From Microbulbifer sp. GL-2 (lineage in GTDB: Bacteria; Pseudomonadota; Gammaproteobacteria; Pseudomonadales; Cellvibrionaceae): DNA of 64,000 bases. Below the pieces are notes generated by a model, which made no database searches, had not been told where the DNA came from, and saw only the letters and a program-made list of their open reading frames with translations. Every line of letters starts with the position of its first letter. The stretch's first letter is position 1. The translations under genes were made by a program, and so were the position numbers. The stretch covers positions 892,001-956,000 of the forward strand of contig NZ_AP019807.1 of assembly GCF_007183175.1 (NCBI RefSeq). The letters are read 5' to 3'. Of the stretch, positions 34,059 to 45,800 are shown piece by piece.

Positions 34059-37000
34059 ATGTCAATCGATTCATCAGATAAGCCTAGTGGAAACTCTCAC
34101 ACATTTGAGCTGTTACCTGCTCAAAAAGATATATTTCTTGATCAGCAAGTGTTCAAAGATGTACCTCTATATAATATCGGTGGCTATGTAGAATTTAGAG
34201 GCAACCTTGATATCGATTCTCTTATCTCAGCTCACCATATACTAATGAGTTCAGCTGATATATTTTCATTACGAGTCCGGGCATCTACACAGGGGGTTGA
34301 GCAATTCAGCTCTACGCCACCTGATAAATTGGATTTTAAGGATTTTTCTCGAAATGATGACCCCCAATCAGCTGCACTGTCACACATCACCATCAGCTAC
34401 CAGAAACCGTTTTCTTTAGACGGCCCCTCCCTATTCCGAATAGGAATTCTACATCTTGAAAAGAATCGTTATTGGTATTATGGAATTGCCCACCATGTAC
34501 TACTGGACGGCTGGGGATTTTCAAACTGGGTACAGGCACTCACCAATATATATAACCAGATTTCCGAAAATAGGGAATGTGACTATTCAAACATCCCCTT
34601 TCTCTCAATCCTACCCGATGAAATGGAGTATTTAGAGTCCCATCGTTATAAGAATGACCGAAAATACTGGCTCGATAGATTTTCAAACTTTCCCCAGAAG
34701 TTAATGAATGAAAAGTATCCTCACGCACGTACAGGATTAACAGCTAAAAGTGGAAGAGTTTTACGCCAGATAGATCAAGAAAGGTTTTCCATACACCGTG
34801 AGTATGCCCAGTCTCAGGGTGTAAGCGTAGTACAACTCTATTTGGCTGCTTTATATATATATTACTCCTGCACTACAGGAAATGATGATATTGTCTTTGG
34901 CATTCCTATTCATAATCGACGTAGTCAGATCTCAAAAAAAGTTATTGGTACATTACTAAGTGTATGCCCTACTCGCTTAAAATTTTCTCCCTCGCAATCT
35001 GGAAGAAATTTAATTGCAGGAATACTTAAGCTCCAAAGGCAAGATCTACGGCACCAACGTTACCCTATAAGCCATCTGTCATCAGATTTGGAATTGCGCA
35101 GTAAAGGCCTAGCTAGACTCTTTGATGTAAGCTTTAACTATCAATTACTCGACTATTCTGTTCAGATTCCAGGCCTCTCCGTTAAAACAACTTACTTAAC
35201 GAATAACTTTGAACAGACTCCTCTCACCTTTACAATTTGTGATTATGGGCAGCAACAAGACATTGAGCTACAACTGGATTTTAACCATGTATACATGAAC
35301 CAGGTGGAAGCCAATTTAATGATGTCCAGATGGCTTTCTATTGTTGAGCAGCTAATCGAGAACGATGAGTGTGCAATCTGTGATTACCAATTGGTTAGTG
35401 CGGATGATTGGAAAATTCTTAAATCAGTTAATCCTCCACCTACTCCCATAACTAGCGACCTACTATCTTTGCTGGAAGCCCAGGCTTTGAGGTATCCACA
35501 CCAGTCAGCAGTAGAGTTTGAGGGAGGAGAGCTAACTTATCGTGCACTCATTGATAAAGTGGACAATATGGCAGCAAACCTTCTTGACTTTGGAGTGAGC
35601 TCCGGAAGTCGAGTAGGCGTTTGCCTTCCCCGCTCAAGCGATTTACTAATTGCTTTTCTTGCAGTACTTAAGGCTGGTGCATCTTATGTCCCTTTGGATC
35701 CTGAATTCCCGGAAAAACGATTGTTTTTGATGGATGAAATTGCACGACTTAACTTAGTTATCTCTGATAATAGCAATAAAGAGAATGTGGGCTCTATTAA
35801 CTTTGGGGATGATCGAAGAGTCATAAGTATCGGGTCATTAAAAGAAGGCCGGAGTCAAGGTAGAAATATTTTTCCAACCCGCAAAGCAGACGATGCAGCC
35901 TATATCTTATTTACGTCCGGTTCGACCGGTGTTCCAAAGGGCGTAGAAGTCACCCACGAAGCCCTTATTAACTTCCTCCTCAGCATGAAGCAAAATCCAG
36001 GGTTCAGCGGCTCTGATCGTTTGCTTGCAGTTACTACTACATCTTTTGATATTGCCGGTTTAGAGCTTTATCTCCCGCTAATTTGTGGTGGCACCGTCGT
36101 AATCGCTAGTTCAAGCTCAGTTAAAAGTGGCCCATTATTAAGTGAGCTTATTAGGGCAAAGAAAATTTCCGTTATGCAAGCAACTCCTGCAACTTGGAAA
36201 ATGATGTTAGAAGCAGGTTGGGAGGGATCTGGGAAACTTAAGATTCTTTGCGGAGGGGAAGCACTTCCTGGGTCTCTGGCTAGCAACCTCTTACAGCGAT
36301 CACAATCATTGTGGAATATGTATGGACCTACCGAAACTACTATTTGGTCTAGCGTTAAAAGAATTGAACACGAAAACAATATCAACATTGGACATCCAAT
36401 CCAAAACACTACGGTTTTTGTCTTAGATGACAAAAGACGTCAAGTGCCGATTGGTGAGCGTGGAAAGCTCTATATTGGTGGTAAAGGTTTAGCTAAAGGT
36501 TATTTCGACCGACCTGATTTGACTGCTGAGCGCTTCTCAAACTGGAATGACCGTGACGGACGTCAGCATTATCTCTATAACACAGGAGATCTAGCCCGAG
36601 TCAATGAAAAAGGAGAACTCGAGTATCTCGGACGAAACGATTTCCAAATCAAACTTCGGGGTTATCGAATCGAGGTCACAGATGTAGAGGCAAGCATTAT
36701 TTCTTTCCCGGCAGTGACAGACTGTCTAGTCGACCTAAGACAGCGTGTTACAGATCCTAGCACTGAGTTTCTTGCCGCATATTACACAGCAAACAGAATC
36801 ATAGATGATCAGGAGCTGCGCAGTCATCTTTCTGAGCGGTTGCCTGCTTACATGATTCCAACGGCATTTGTCCCTCTTAATAGTTTTAAATTAACTTTGA
36901 ACGGCAAGAAGGATCGAACTGCCTTACCACAACCAAGTGCAAATAATTTAATACGCCGTCAACGGCGTAAACCTAACGATGAGCTGGAAGCAAAGATTGT

Positions 37001-37286
37001 TAAGGTTTGGTTAGAAATTCTTGGGGTTGAAGAGATTTGTGTTGAGCAAAATCTATTTGAACAAGGTGTTACTTCCTTGGACATGGTACGGGCAGGTAAG
37101 ATTTTAGAAGAGCGTTTTGATAAATCTCTTACAACTGTCAATCTTTTTGAATATCCAAACATTAGAGCTTTAGCTCAGCATTTTAATAATTCTTCTCAAG
37201 ACCAAGAGAGCACAGCTCCAGAAACTAAGAAGGAAAACAAATTGCTGGCTAGAAGAGCAAGGGTGAGTGATGAAGCATCAATATAG
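34059..37286 (+). CDS. NRPS, module C-A(Gly)-T
   Basis: 1075 residues. C domain about 15-450 with an intact HHxxxDG (H145-H-V-L-L-D-G151). A domain about 475-985 with A3 FTSGSTGVPKG and A5 MYGPTETT; the binding-pocket residues read by hand are D-I-L-Q-L-G-M-I-W with Lys in NGKKDR. This equals the published glycine code (DILQLGLIWK) except for one position. T domain with GVTS(about 1005)LDM. It begins without a clear Shine-Dalgarno 14 bases after the exporter. As the first module and bearing a C domain, it may accept an acyl starter (lipoinitiation), which fits the acylase upstream; no FAAL is visible. The final codons overlap the next gene. Confidence 0.92.
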   Translation: MSIDSSDKPSGNSHTFELLPAQKDIFLDQQVFKDVPLYNIGGYVEFRGNLDIDSLISAHHILMSSADIFSLRVRASTQGVEQFSSTPPDKLDFKDFSRNDDPQSAALSHITISYQKPFSLDGPSLFRIGILHLEKNRYWYYGIAHHVLLDGWGFSNWVQALTNIYNQISENRECDYSNIPFLSILPDEMEYLESHRYKNDRKYWLDRFSNFPQKLMNEKYPHARTGLTAKSGRVLRQIDQERFSIHREYAQSQGVSVVQLYLAALYIYYSCTTGNDDIVFGIPIHNRRSQISKKVIGTLLSVCPTRLKFSPSQSGRNLIAGILKLQRQDLRHQRYPISHLSSDLELRSKGLARLFDVSFNYQLLDYSVQIPGLSVKTTYLTNNFEQTPLTFTICDYGQQQDIELQLDFNHVYMNQVEANLMMSRWLSIVEQLIENDECAICDYQLVSADDWKILKSVNPPPTPITSDLLSLLEAQALRYPHQSAVEFEGGELTYRALIDKVDNMAANLLDFGVSSGSRVGVCLPRSSDLLIAFLAVLKAGASYVPLDPEFPEKRLFLMDEIARLNLVISDNSNKENVGSINFGDDRRVISIGSLKEGRSQGRNIFPTRKADDAAYILFTSGSTGVPKGVEVTHEALINFLLSMKQNPGFSGSDRLLAVTTTSFDIAGLELYLPLICGGTVVIASSSSVKSGPLLSELIRAKKISVMQATPATWKMMLEAGWEGSGKLKILCGGEALPGSLASNLLQRSQSLWNMYGPTETTIWSSVKRIEHENNINIGHPIQNTTVFVLDDKRRQVPIGERGKLYIGGKGLAKGYFDRPDLTAERFSNWNDRDGRQHYLYNTGDLARVNEKGELEYLGRNDFQIKLRGYRIEVTDVEASIISFPAVTDCLVDLRQRVTDPSTEFLAAYYTANRIIDDQELRSHLSERLPAYMIPTAFVPLNSFKLTLNGKKDRTALPQPSANNLIRRQRRKPNDELEAKIVKVWLEILGVEEICVEQNLFEQGVTSLDMVRAGKILEERFDKSLTTVNLFEYPNIRALAQHFNNSSQDQESTAPETKKENKLLARRARVSDEASI

Positions 37287-40200
37287 TGAAACAGGATTGG
37301 AAGTTGCTATTGTCGGTATGGCGGGGGAATTTCCTGAAGCTGATAGCTTGGAATCCTTTTGGTCTAATCTGTGTACTGAAACGGAGTGTATACGGTTTTT
37401 TGACCCAGATGATCTAGTGGCCGCAGGAATACCAGAGCACGTAGTACGCGATGAGAGCTTTGTGCCAGCTAAAGGGGTTGTTCCTGGGCTATTTGAGTTT
37501 GATGCCGAGTTTTTTGGTTATAGCGCGCGTGAGGCGTCTGTTATGGATCCACAAATGCGTCGCTTTCATCAGCTGGCTTGGCATGCACTAGAAAATGCGG
37601 GTTATGCGCCAGACGCGCCAGGTTGCTCAGTTGGAATTTGGGCTGGTGCCGGTGATAACTCTATTTGGATAAGCCGATTCCTAAGAGAGATGTCAAACAG
37701 CTTTGCAAGAAAATATGAGATTTCTACCTTAACCGCGCGAGAATTTCTTTGTACTCGAATTGCCTATAAGCTCAACCTAAAAGGACCTGCAGTAACTGTC
37801 CAGACTGCCTGCTCTACTTCTCTCGTAGCACTACACAGTGCCGTAACGGCGCTACTTGCTGGTGAATGTGATATGTCTCTGGCCGGTGCGGTAGCTATTC
37901 ATCCGAATGATGTAAATGGGCGAGCAGATAAAGGCGGCTACAGCTTTCAGGAAGGAATGATACTCTCTCCGGATGGTCACTGCCGACCCTTTGACATAGA
38001 AGCACAGGGAACAATTCCCGGTGATGGGTTGGGCATGGTGGTACTCAAGCGTCTGGATGATGCACGCCGTGATAACGATACAATCCTTGCTGTAATTAAG
38101 GGTACAGCAATCAATAATGATGGCAATCTCAAAGCAGGATTCACTGCACCAAGTGTAGATGGACAAAGCCGAGTTATCCATAGTGCTATGCGTGCAGCAG
38201 AAGTTGAGCCTGAAACGATCAGTTATATTGAAGCTCATGGAACGGGAACACCGCTTGGTGATCCAATTGAGATAGAAGCTCTCGGGCGCGTATTTGGGAA
38301 GACAAAGGAAAATCGTCGAATTGGTTCAGTTAAATCGAACATAGGTCATTTAGACGCGGCTGCCGGAATGGCAGGTTTGATCAAAACGGTATTGGCAATG
38401 CGCCATAAGTTACTCCCACCGAACCTTCATTATAATAAGGCCAATCCAAAAGCCAATTTATTAGGAGCTGGGTTTAACGTCAATAGTGAGTTAACTTCGT
38501 GGAATAATGAAAAATACCCTCTACGAGCTTGTGTAAGTTCCTTTGGCATCGGAGGCACTAATGCACATACAATTCTTGAGGAGTATCTTGTCAATGAGAC
38601 AACTGAATGTTCTTCTGGCTGGAAAATATTACCATGGTCAGCAAAATCTGAGGAGTCACTAAATGTTTGGTCAAATCTACTAGCAGATCACCTCGAAAGT
38701 GAACCTGCGTTAAGGTTGAATGATTGTGCTTATACACTATCTACAGGCCGAAGCCATTTTGAACATAGACGTATACTTATTACAGATAGTCGAGAGAAAG
38801 CAATATCAATACTTCGCGAAGAATCCTCTCCACATATACTCTCAGGCCGAGCTGGAAGTCGTCGTCGCAAAATTACTTTTCTATTCCCAGGTCAAGGCTC
38901 TCAATATGCAGGTATGGGAGCAGACATTTATCATCAACTACCAGAATATCGTGAACATGTAGATAGTTGCCTTTCATTATTGGCCCCATCGGTCTGTGCG
39001 GAATTAAAGCCTTTCCTTACGAATAGCGAAGCCACGGAACAAGCTATTGACATCAGCAACACACGTCTTGCTCAACCACTATTGTTTATCGTTGAATACG
39101 CTTTAGCACAGACTTTCATTTCCTGGGGAATCGAGCCGGATAATATGATTGGCCACAGTATTGGGGAATATGTTGCAGCCTGCGTTTCCGGAGCTATTCC
39201 CCTCAGCGAGGCATTAGAGATCGTTGTCCAGCGGGGATCGCTTATGGCGGAAGCTGAACCCGGAGCAATGCTCGCGGTTAACCTTGATCATTACGCACTA
39301 AAAAGTTATTTATCTCATGAACTGGAACTTGCTGCCATAAATAGTAGTGATCTATCAGTTGTATCTGGTACTATTTCCGCTATCGAACATGCGCAGGTAA
39401 GGCTCGAAACTGAAGGGGTTTCAGTTACAAGGCTAAAAGTATCACACGGTTACCATAGCCACCTTATGGAACCAGTCCTTGACCGTTTTTCAGCAGTAAT
39501 TCAAGACCGCTCTTTTAATGATATTAATATTCCTTATTACTCCAATATTTCAGGCCAGTTAATTTCAACCAAGGAAATAAAACAGACAAATTATTGGATA
39601 CAACATTTACGCTCCACAGTAAACGTGGCCAACCCAATTAGTGAAGCGCTTGATGATGAAGAGAGAATTTTTCTTGAAGTAGGACCAGGTCGCACACTTA
39701 CCACATTTGTACGTAAACATAGTAAGTTCAATTCATCCAATCGACTTATTAATACCATCCCTCCAGGCAATACAAATGGAGATAACACTCAGCATCTATT
39801 AATGGCGATTAGCAAGCTATATTTAGCTGGTGTTTCTATCGACTGGAAAAATTTCTATCATCGCGATCAGAACAAGCGTATTCCTTTACCCGGGTATGTA
39901 TTCAAAAAAACAGAATTTATACCTGAGCCCATTGCAGAGGTAACAGAACTTTCAGATTTAGCGGGCGACCGACGTGTAGTTAGGCTGTATGAACCACACT
40001 GGCAACGCCGCCCTATTTCTTTGGGAGATCTATCAAGGGATAGATCACGCACGTATATTATTTTCCGAGACACCTATGGCCTTACAGAATTAATAGAACA
40101 GCAACTGATTAACAAGGGCTGCCGAGTAATTCCAGTAGAAAAAGGAGAGGCGTTTAATAGAACGGCAGATGGCGCCTACACAGTAGGAACCGGAAACGCT

Positions 40201-42774
40201 CACGATTATACTCTATTAATTGAAGAAATTGGTCGCTTACAAATCGAAGTACATGAAATCATTCATGCCTGGTCAGTAGATAGAGCAGGGAACAAATCCA
40301 CTAACGAATTGTCTGAAGACAGTTTTTACAGCTTATTGAACCTAGCAAAAGCCTTAGCTGAACTTTCTACTAGCGAGAATGTATTAATTTCTATTTTGGC
40401 AACCGAATTGTTTTCCATCTCTGGTGATGAGGATATTGTCGCAAGCAAGGCCCTACTCACAGGACCATTACGAGTTATTCCTCATGAGGTTCCGCACCTG
40501 AATACTCGGGTTATTGAGTTTAACCAAAATGCCTTAGAGAGGTCGAACAACTCAGAATTGCTTCGTAGTTTGGTTCGTGAACTGGAAACTGATAAGTTTC
40601 CTCAGCAGGTCGCATACCGTGGGAGAAATCGCTGGGTAAGAGAGTATCGTCCAATACCAGCTAATAAAGAACAAGCAAAGTCATCGGAAGGGGTAAGTTT
40701 ACGAATTGGCGGTACCTACTTAATTACAGGAGGGTTAGGTGATATCGGGATCGCCAAAGCTAAACATATTGCTAAAAATGGCCCTGTTAATCTAATTCTT
40801 ACCACTCGCCGTCCTATTTCTGACTGGAGGCGTGGCGGCAAAAATCCTTCACATACAATTTCTAGCAGTATTGTTACTGAGCTACTCGAGTTAGAGAAAT
40901 CTGGAACAACAGTAGATATTTTAACTGCCGACGTTACCTCTCACAATGATATGGTGCGAATTCGCAGGCATATTGAATCGGTATTTGGCGTACTGAATGG
41001 TATTGTGCATTGTGCTGGCTTACCTGGAGACGGCAGCTTATTGCGTAAAGAACGGGAAGCTATGGACGCTGTTTTGGCGCCCAAGACTATCGGTGCAACG
41101 ATTCTTTCCAAAACATTCTGCGATATGGATCTTGATTTTGTACTTTTTTGCTCATCTATCACTGCAATTCTAGGAGGCTTTGGTCAGGTTGACTATTGTG
41201 CAGCAAATGCTTACCTAGATGCTTTTGCCTTAAATAGCGGGTTTAATAATCGTACCCGTGTCATCTCTGTGAACTGGGATACTTGGTCGGGTATGGGCAT
41301 GGCGGCGCAAGATTTCAAGAGAAAGCCCAAAGAGCTTTCTGAGATGAGTTCGTCCGGTAAGCTTCTTAGTCATGACCAGCACAAATTTGTCTTTAGTCAA
41401 ATTCTTTCAGCCAATGATACGTGGGCACTACGGGAACATTGGATTCTAGGAAAAGCAACTTTACCTGGGGCCTTCTATATTGATGCGGCGACATCTGCTC
41501 TAAAACTTGCGGGTTATACAGGTGAGCTCAAATTCTCAGATATTTTGTTCCTTTCCCCTCTCCTGCTTAATGAAAATGAAGCTACTGAGATCAAGCTGAA
41601 ATTTCAACGTAATACCCAAGGATTTGAATTCACCGCAGAGAGTTCTCAGGCTCATCATGTGCGGGGACAAGTAGCAATCAATCCACAGTCATTGCCTATT
41701 GCCCAAGGCATAGATATACCTAAACTTCGTTCATTATGTAGCGAGCGCGTGATTGATGATGCGATGGAAATCGCACACTTGGGTAAAATAACATCTAAAG
41801 TCGACGGCACCCGACAGTCTGAGCTGGTTGAATTTGGACCACGCTGGAAAAATATTCAAGAAATCCGGTTAGAGGGAGGGAGAGGACTTGCCCGGATGCG
41901 TCTGTCGGATGAGTATATCCATGATTTAACAGAACATCGTCTTCACCCTGCTCTCTTAGACGTTGCGACAGCTTTTCTACGCCCGTTCCATCAGGAAGGT
42001 ATTTTTCTACCCCTCTCCTATGGAAAACTTACTCTGTACAAGGATCTTCCTCAGTCTTTCTACAGCTATGCAAAACTATCTACTAGCGGAGGATCAAATG
42101 ATAAAGGGATTCTTGATTTTGACATAGAGTTTTATTCTGAGGACGGGAATGTTATTGCAGTCATTGAACATTTCACTTTACGTGAAATTAATCAGGAAAG
42201 TATTCGCGCAGCAGCGGCTAACGGTAACCGCAACCTTTCTGAAGAACAAAACAACCCACTAGTTACATCAGGGCTCTCACTTGAAGAGGGCTTAAACGGG
42301 TTTGATCAGGTTCTAACATTTGGAGCACCTTCAGTCGCAGTTGCATACGAGGACATTGATCCCCGAATTACAAGATATGATAATTTTCTCAAGGATAAAA
42401 GCCAGCATAAGATCCAAAGGAGCGCAAGGCCGGATCTAGCAAGTGCTTACGTGAAGCCTAAATCTAAAATTGAAATAGCCCTAGCTGAAATTTGGGAGGA
42501 ACTACTCGCCATTGATGGAATAGGCATATACGACAATTTTTTTGAGCTAGGAGGCGATTCCCTCCTTCTTGTTCAACTTCATAAGTTAATTAAAGCCCAA
42601 CTATCGACTCAGCTATCTATCACAGAGCTTTACGACTTCCCAACAATCACCACCCTAGCTCAAGCAATGGAAACTCCAAGGGAAGAAAAAAACAAGCAAA
42701 AAGCAGAAGCTACTCGGGTCCGGGCCAAGCAGCAGAAGGCCGCGCGGGCAAGACGCAAGCCGAGAAAAAACTAG
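37270..42774 (+). CDS. Type I PKS, KS-AT-KR-DH-ACP
   Basis: 1834 residues from the ATG; the GTG one codon earlier is too close to AAGGG. KS about 10-430 with Cys181 (TACSTSL) and both histidines (EAHGTGT, SNIGHL). AT about 540-840: GHS630IGEY and VSHGYHSHL, closest to malonyl-type HAFH. KR about 1145-1330 with ITGGLGDIG, Ser and Tyr (QVDYCAANAYL); the LDD position reads PGD and there is no A-type Trp, suggesting B-type. After it, a dehydratase fold with H1390-WILGKATLP (HxxxGxxxxP) but LLDVATA instead of DxxxQ/H. ACP with GGDS1764. KR before DH is the reverse of the usual cis-AT order. A strongly basic tail (last about 30 residues, Lys/Arg/Ala-rich) is a likely docking element. It elongates the glycyl chain with malonate and reduces it. 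Its start overlaps NRPS1 by 17 bases. Confidence 0.9.
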   Translation: MKHQYSETGLEVAIVGMAGEFPEADSLESFWSNLCTETECIRFFDPDDLVAAGIPEHVVRDESFVPAKGVVPGLFEFDAEFFGYSAREASVMDPQMRRFHQLAWHALENAGYAPDAPGCSVGIWAGAGDNSIWISRFLREMSNSFARKYEISTLTAREFLCTRIAYKLNLKGPAVTVQTACSTSLVALHSAVTALLAGECDMSLAGAVAIHPNDVNGRADKGGYSFQEGMILSPDGHCRPFDIEAQGTIPGDGLGMVVLKRLDDARRDNDTILAVIKGTAINNDGNLKAGFTAPSVDGQSRVIHSAMRAAEVEPETISYIEAHGTGTPLGDPIEIEALGRVFGKTKENRRIGSVKSNIGHLDAAAGMAGLIKTVLAMRHKLLPPNLHYNKANPKANLLGAGFNVNSELTSWNNEKYPLRACVSSFGIGGTNAHTILEEYLVNETTECSSGWKILPWSAKSEESLNVWSNLLADHLESEPALRLNDCAYTLSTGRSHFEHRRILITDSREKAISILREESSPHILSGRAGSRRRKITFLFPGQGSQYAGMGADIYHQLPEYREHVDSCLSLLAPSVCAELKPFLTNSEATEQAIDISNTRLAQPLLFIVEYALAQTFISWGIEPDNMIGHSIGEYVAACVSGAIPLSEALEIVVQRGSLMAEAEPGAMLAVNLDHYALKSYLSHELELAAINSSDLSVVSGTISAIEHAQVRLETEGVSVTRLKVSHGYHSHLMEPVLDRFSAVIQDRSFNDINIPYYSNISGQLISTKEIKQTNYWIQHLRSTVNVANPISEALDDEERIFLEVGPGRTLTTFVRKHSKFNSSNRLINTIPPGNTNGDNTQHLLMAISKLYLAGVSIDWKNFYHRDQNKRIPLPGYVFKKTEFIPEPIAEVTELSDLAGDRRVVRLYEPHWQRRPISLGDLSRDRSRTYIIFRDTYGLTELIEQQLINKGCRVIPVEKGEAFNRTADGAYTVGTGNAHDYTLLIEEIGRLQIEVHEIIHAWSVDRAGNKSTNELSEDSFYSLLNLAKALAELSTSENVLISILATELFSISGDEDIVASKALLTGPLRVIPHEVPHLNTRVIEFNQNALERSNNSELLRSLVRELETDKFPQQVAYRGRNRWVREYRPIPANKEQAKSSEGVSLRIGGTYLITGGLGDIGIAKAKHIAKNGPVNLILTTRRPISDWRRGGKNPSHTISSSIVTELLELEKSGTTVDILTADVTSHNDMVRIRRHIESVFGVLNGIVHCAGLPGDGSLLRKEREAMDAVLAPKTIGATILSKTFCDMDLDFVLFCSSITAILGGFGQVDYCAANAYLDAFALNSGFNNRTRVISVNWDTWSGMGMAAQDFKRKPKELSEMSSSGKLLSHDQHKFVFSQILSANDTWALREHWILGKATLPGAFYIDAATSALKLAGYTGELKFSDILFLSPLLLNENEATEIKLKFQRNTQGFEFTAESSQAHHVRGQVAINPQSLPIAQGIDIPKLRSLCSERVIDDAMEIAHLGKITSKVDGTRQSELVEFGPRWKNIQEIRLEGGRGLARMRLSDEYIHDLTEHRLHPALLDVATAFLRPFHQEGIFLPLSYGKLTLYKDLPQSFYSYAKLSTSGGSNDKGILDFDIEFYSEDGNVIAVIEHFTLREINQESIRAAAANGNRNLSEEQNNPLVTSGLSLEEGLNGFDQVLTFGAPSVAVAYEDIDPRITRYDNFLKDKSQHKIQRSARPDLASAYVKPKSKIEIALAEIWEELLAIDGIGIYDNFFELGGDSLLLVQLHKLIKAQLSTQLSITELYDFPTITTLAQAMETPREEKNKQKAEATRVRAKQQKAARARRKPRKN

Positions 42775-42860
42775 CTTAATTATTCTGGCAAAACTTGCGT
42801 CGGCTCTATTTGAGTCATGCAGTTCCTATATCCGAATTTAACAATTATAAGGCTTAAACC

Positions 42861-45800
42861 ATGACTGAAAAAAATATCATGGGTGGTGAAGATATCACTG
42901 AATACGAGAACGATATAGCAATTATTGGTATGTCTGGCCGCTTTCCAGACGCTGCCGATGTGGAGAAATATTGGGAGAATCTTAGCAATGGGGTCGAATC
43001 GGTAAGATTCTTTGACCATGATCAGCTCAAAGCAATGGGGATTGATGAACATCTACTAGATAATCCAAAGTTCGTGGCTGCAGATGCGGTTCTAGATCAC
43101 ATTGACCTCTTCGATGCACGTTTCTTCAATATGTCTCCGCGCGAGGCCGAAATTACCGACCCGCAGCACCGTCTGTTTTTGGAGGCAGCTTGGGAGTTAA
43201 TGGAACGTTCTGGATACTCGCCACAGAAATACAAAGGTCGTGTAGGTGTCTATGCTGGAGCTGCATTAAGTGGCTACATGATGCGTAATCTCAAGTCTAA
43301 CCCCGGATTAATTGAGCGCTTGGGGACCTTCAAGATTATGCTTGCCAACGATAAGGATTTTTTATCGACAAAAGTTTCCTATCAAATGGGTTTCACAGGC
43401 CCCAGTGTCAATGTAAATACCCTTTGCTCATCCTCTGCTGTTGCTATTCATCTCGCTGCTGAGTCTCTGCTTAATCATCAGTGTGATTTAGCAATGGCTG
43501 GTGGAGTCTCGTTACAAATTACACGTAATGAAGCATTCTTCTACCAAGAAGGAAAAATCGGCTCTCCAGACGGCCACTGTCGTGCATTTGATGAGCGGGC
43601 TGCGGGAACTGTAAGTGGCAGTGGGCTTGGTATTATCGCTTTACGTAGACTTGAGGACGCGATTACTGATGGAGACAACATTCTAGCCGTATTAAAGGGG
43701 ACAGCAGTTAACAATGATGGAAGTGGTAAAGCCAGCTACACTGCGCCTAGTGTAGATGGTCAAGCCGAGGTTATTATTGAAGCACAAGAGCTAGCCGGTA
43801 TTGACCCGGATACAATTACCTATATAGAGGCACATGGTACCGGCACCCATCTTGGTGATCCCATAGAAGTTGCGGGTTTAACAAAGGCATTTTCTCGGCA
43901 GACACAAGATCATCAATTCTGTGCTCTCGGTTCAGTTAAGACCAATATTGGTCACTTGGTAACAGCTGGAGGGGTTGCCAGTGTTATTAAGACTGTTCTT
44001 GCTCTACAAAATCGCAAAATCCCAGCAAGTCTAAATTTTGAGAGAGCCAACCCAAAAATCGATTTCGTAAATAGTCCCTTCTACGTCAACACACATCTAT
44101 CGGAGTGGAGTTCCCGCAATGGAGCACCATTACGAGCGGGAGTTAGCTCTTTTGGTATTGGGGGTACCAACGTTCATATGATTTTAGAAGAAGCCCCTGA
44201 CCAACCAACTGGAGATGAAGGAAAACCTTGGATGTTTTTCCCATTGTCGGCTAAAACTGATACATCTCTCCAGAAAGCACGTGAGAAACTGGCAAATTTT
44301 ATTGACAAGAAACAAGGTTTTGATCTCGCTGATGTAGCATATACGTTGCAAGTTGGCCGTAATGATTTTGAGTTTCGTAGTGCTTATGTGTCCGACAGCT
44401 CAGGTACATTATCTACTCTTCTAAAGCAAGACTCCACCGAGGGATCATTCCATGGGGTGCAAAAGCCCATTAAGAGAAATGTGGTATTTATGTTTCCTGG
44501 TCAGGGAGCACAGTATGCTTCTATGGGGCAAGATCTCTACCAAAACGAACCAATATTTCGGCATTACTTTGATCAATGTGCGGCCCTATTTCTAAGTCAT
44601 CTTGATACCAATATAACTGAAATTCTATTTTCAAGTTATCAGGTAGAGGCGGATGAAAAGCTCAAGCATACGATTCTAACTCAACCTGCACTATTCTCTG
44701 TTGAATATGCACTAGCCAAGTTATGGCAACATTGGGGCGTAGAAGCTGAGGCCATGATTGGTCATAGTATTGGAGAGTATGTTGCAGCTTGCCTGTCAGG
44801 GGTATTTTCTCTTGAAGATGCTGTAAAACTGGTTTCTCACCGTGCGAAATTAATGTCGGAGGCACCCAGTGGGGCCATGCTCTCAGTGGCTCTATCGGCA
44901 CAACAACTTGATGGATATTTAACCCCTGACTTGTGGATTGCGGCAGAGAACGGAGTATCTACGAGTGTTATTTCTGGAACATTAGAAGCCATCGATATCC
45001 TTGAGGCTCGACTACACAAAGAAACGATTCAGTCTGTACGTCTTCACACTTCCCATGCTTTTCATTCTGGTCTTATGGAAGAAGCATCAACTAATTTTTC
45101 CAAGATTGTTGATAGCGTAACTCTAACAGCTCCGACTACTCCATTTATCTCAAATGTAACCGGTACATGGATTACACCCGAAGAGGCATGCGACTCAGAT
45201 TATTGGGCCCGTCAATTGAGAGCTCCAGTAATGTTTGTAAAAGGCATGGATACCATTGCTGAAGTTTCCGAGCGGATTTTACTAGAGGTAGGGCCCAGCA
45301 ATGTTTTGTGTCAGCTATCACGACAGTCTGCCTCCCGTTCGCTGAGAGCAATACCAAGTATGCCATCAGCCAAGCAGCGCGATGCCGGATATCGATATCT
45401 CATGGAAGCCATGGCACAGTTGTGGTTAGTTGGGGTTGAGCCAGATTGGGACAAGTATTATGAAAATATACACCGCATGCGTGTGGAGTTGCCGACTTAT
45501 CAATTCGATCATCAGAGTTATTGGATAGAAGAGAAACGACAGTCAGCATACAATACCCAAGCTAACCAAGTTGTAAAAAATTCTGCTGAATTAAAAGAAG
45601 TCATTGATTCAGGGAAACTAATTGAAAGCGGACTCATACCAGTTGAAATTGATTGCAGCGAACTATCAAGTGATCCTTTCGAAAAAAGGCAACAATTTGA
45701 TGAGGTTCTTAAACTCTCAAAAGAAATCAATCAACTTATAGAGAAGAGCTCTGCAAATTCCTCACTCTCTATCCGCGTCGCGCCGTTGAACTTGGAATTA

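Noticed and set aside
43380..43440. PKS2 ketosynthase as an inactive or decarboxylating (KSQ) domain
   Set aside because: The active-site Cys is present (TLCSSS) with both conserved histidines; only the preceding Ala is changed to Leu.
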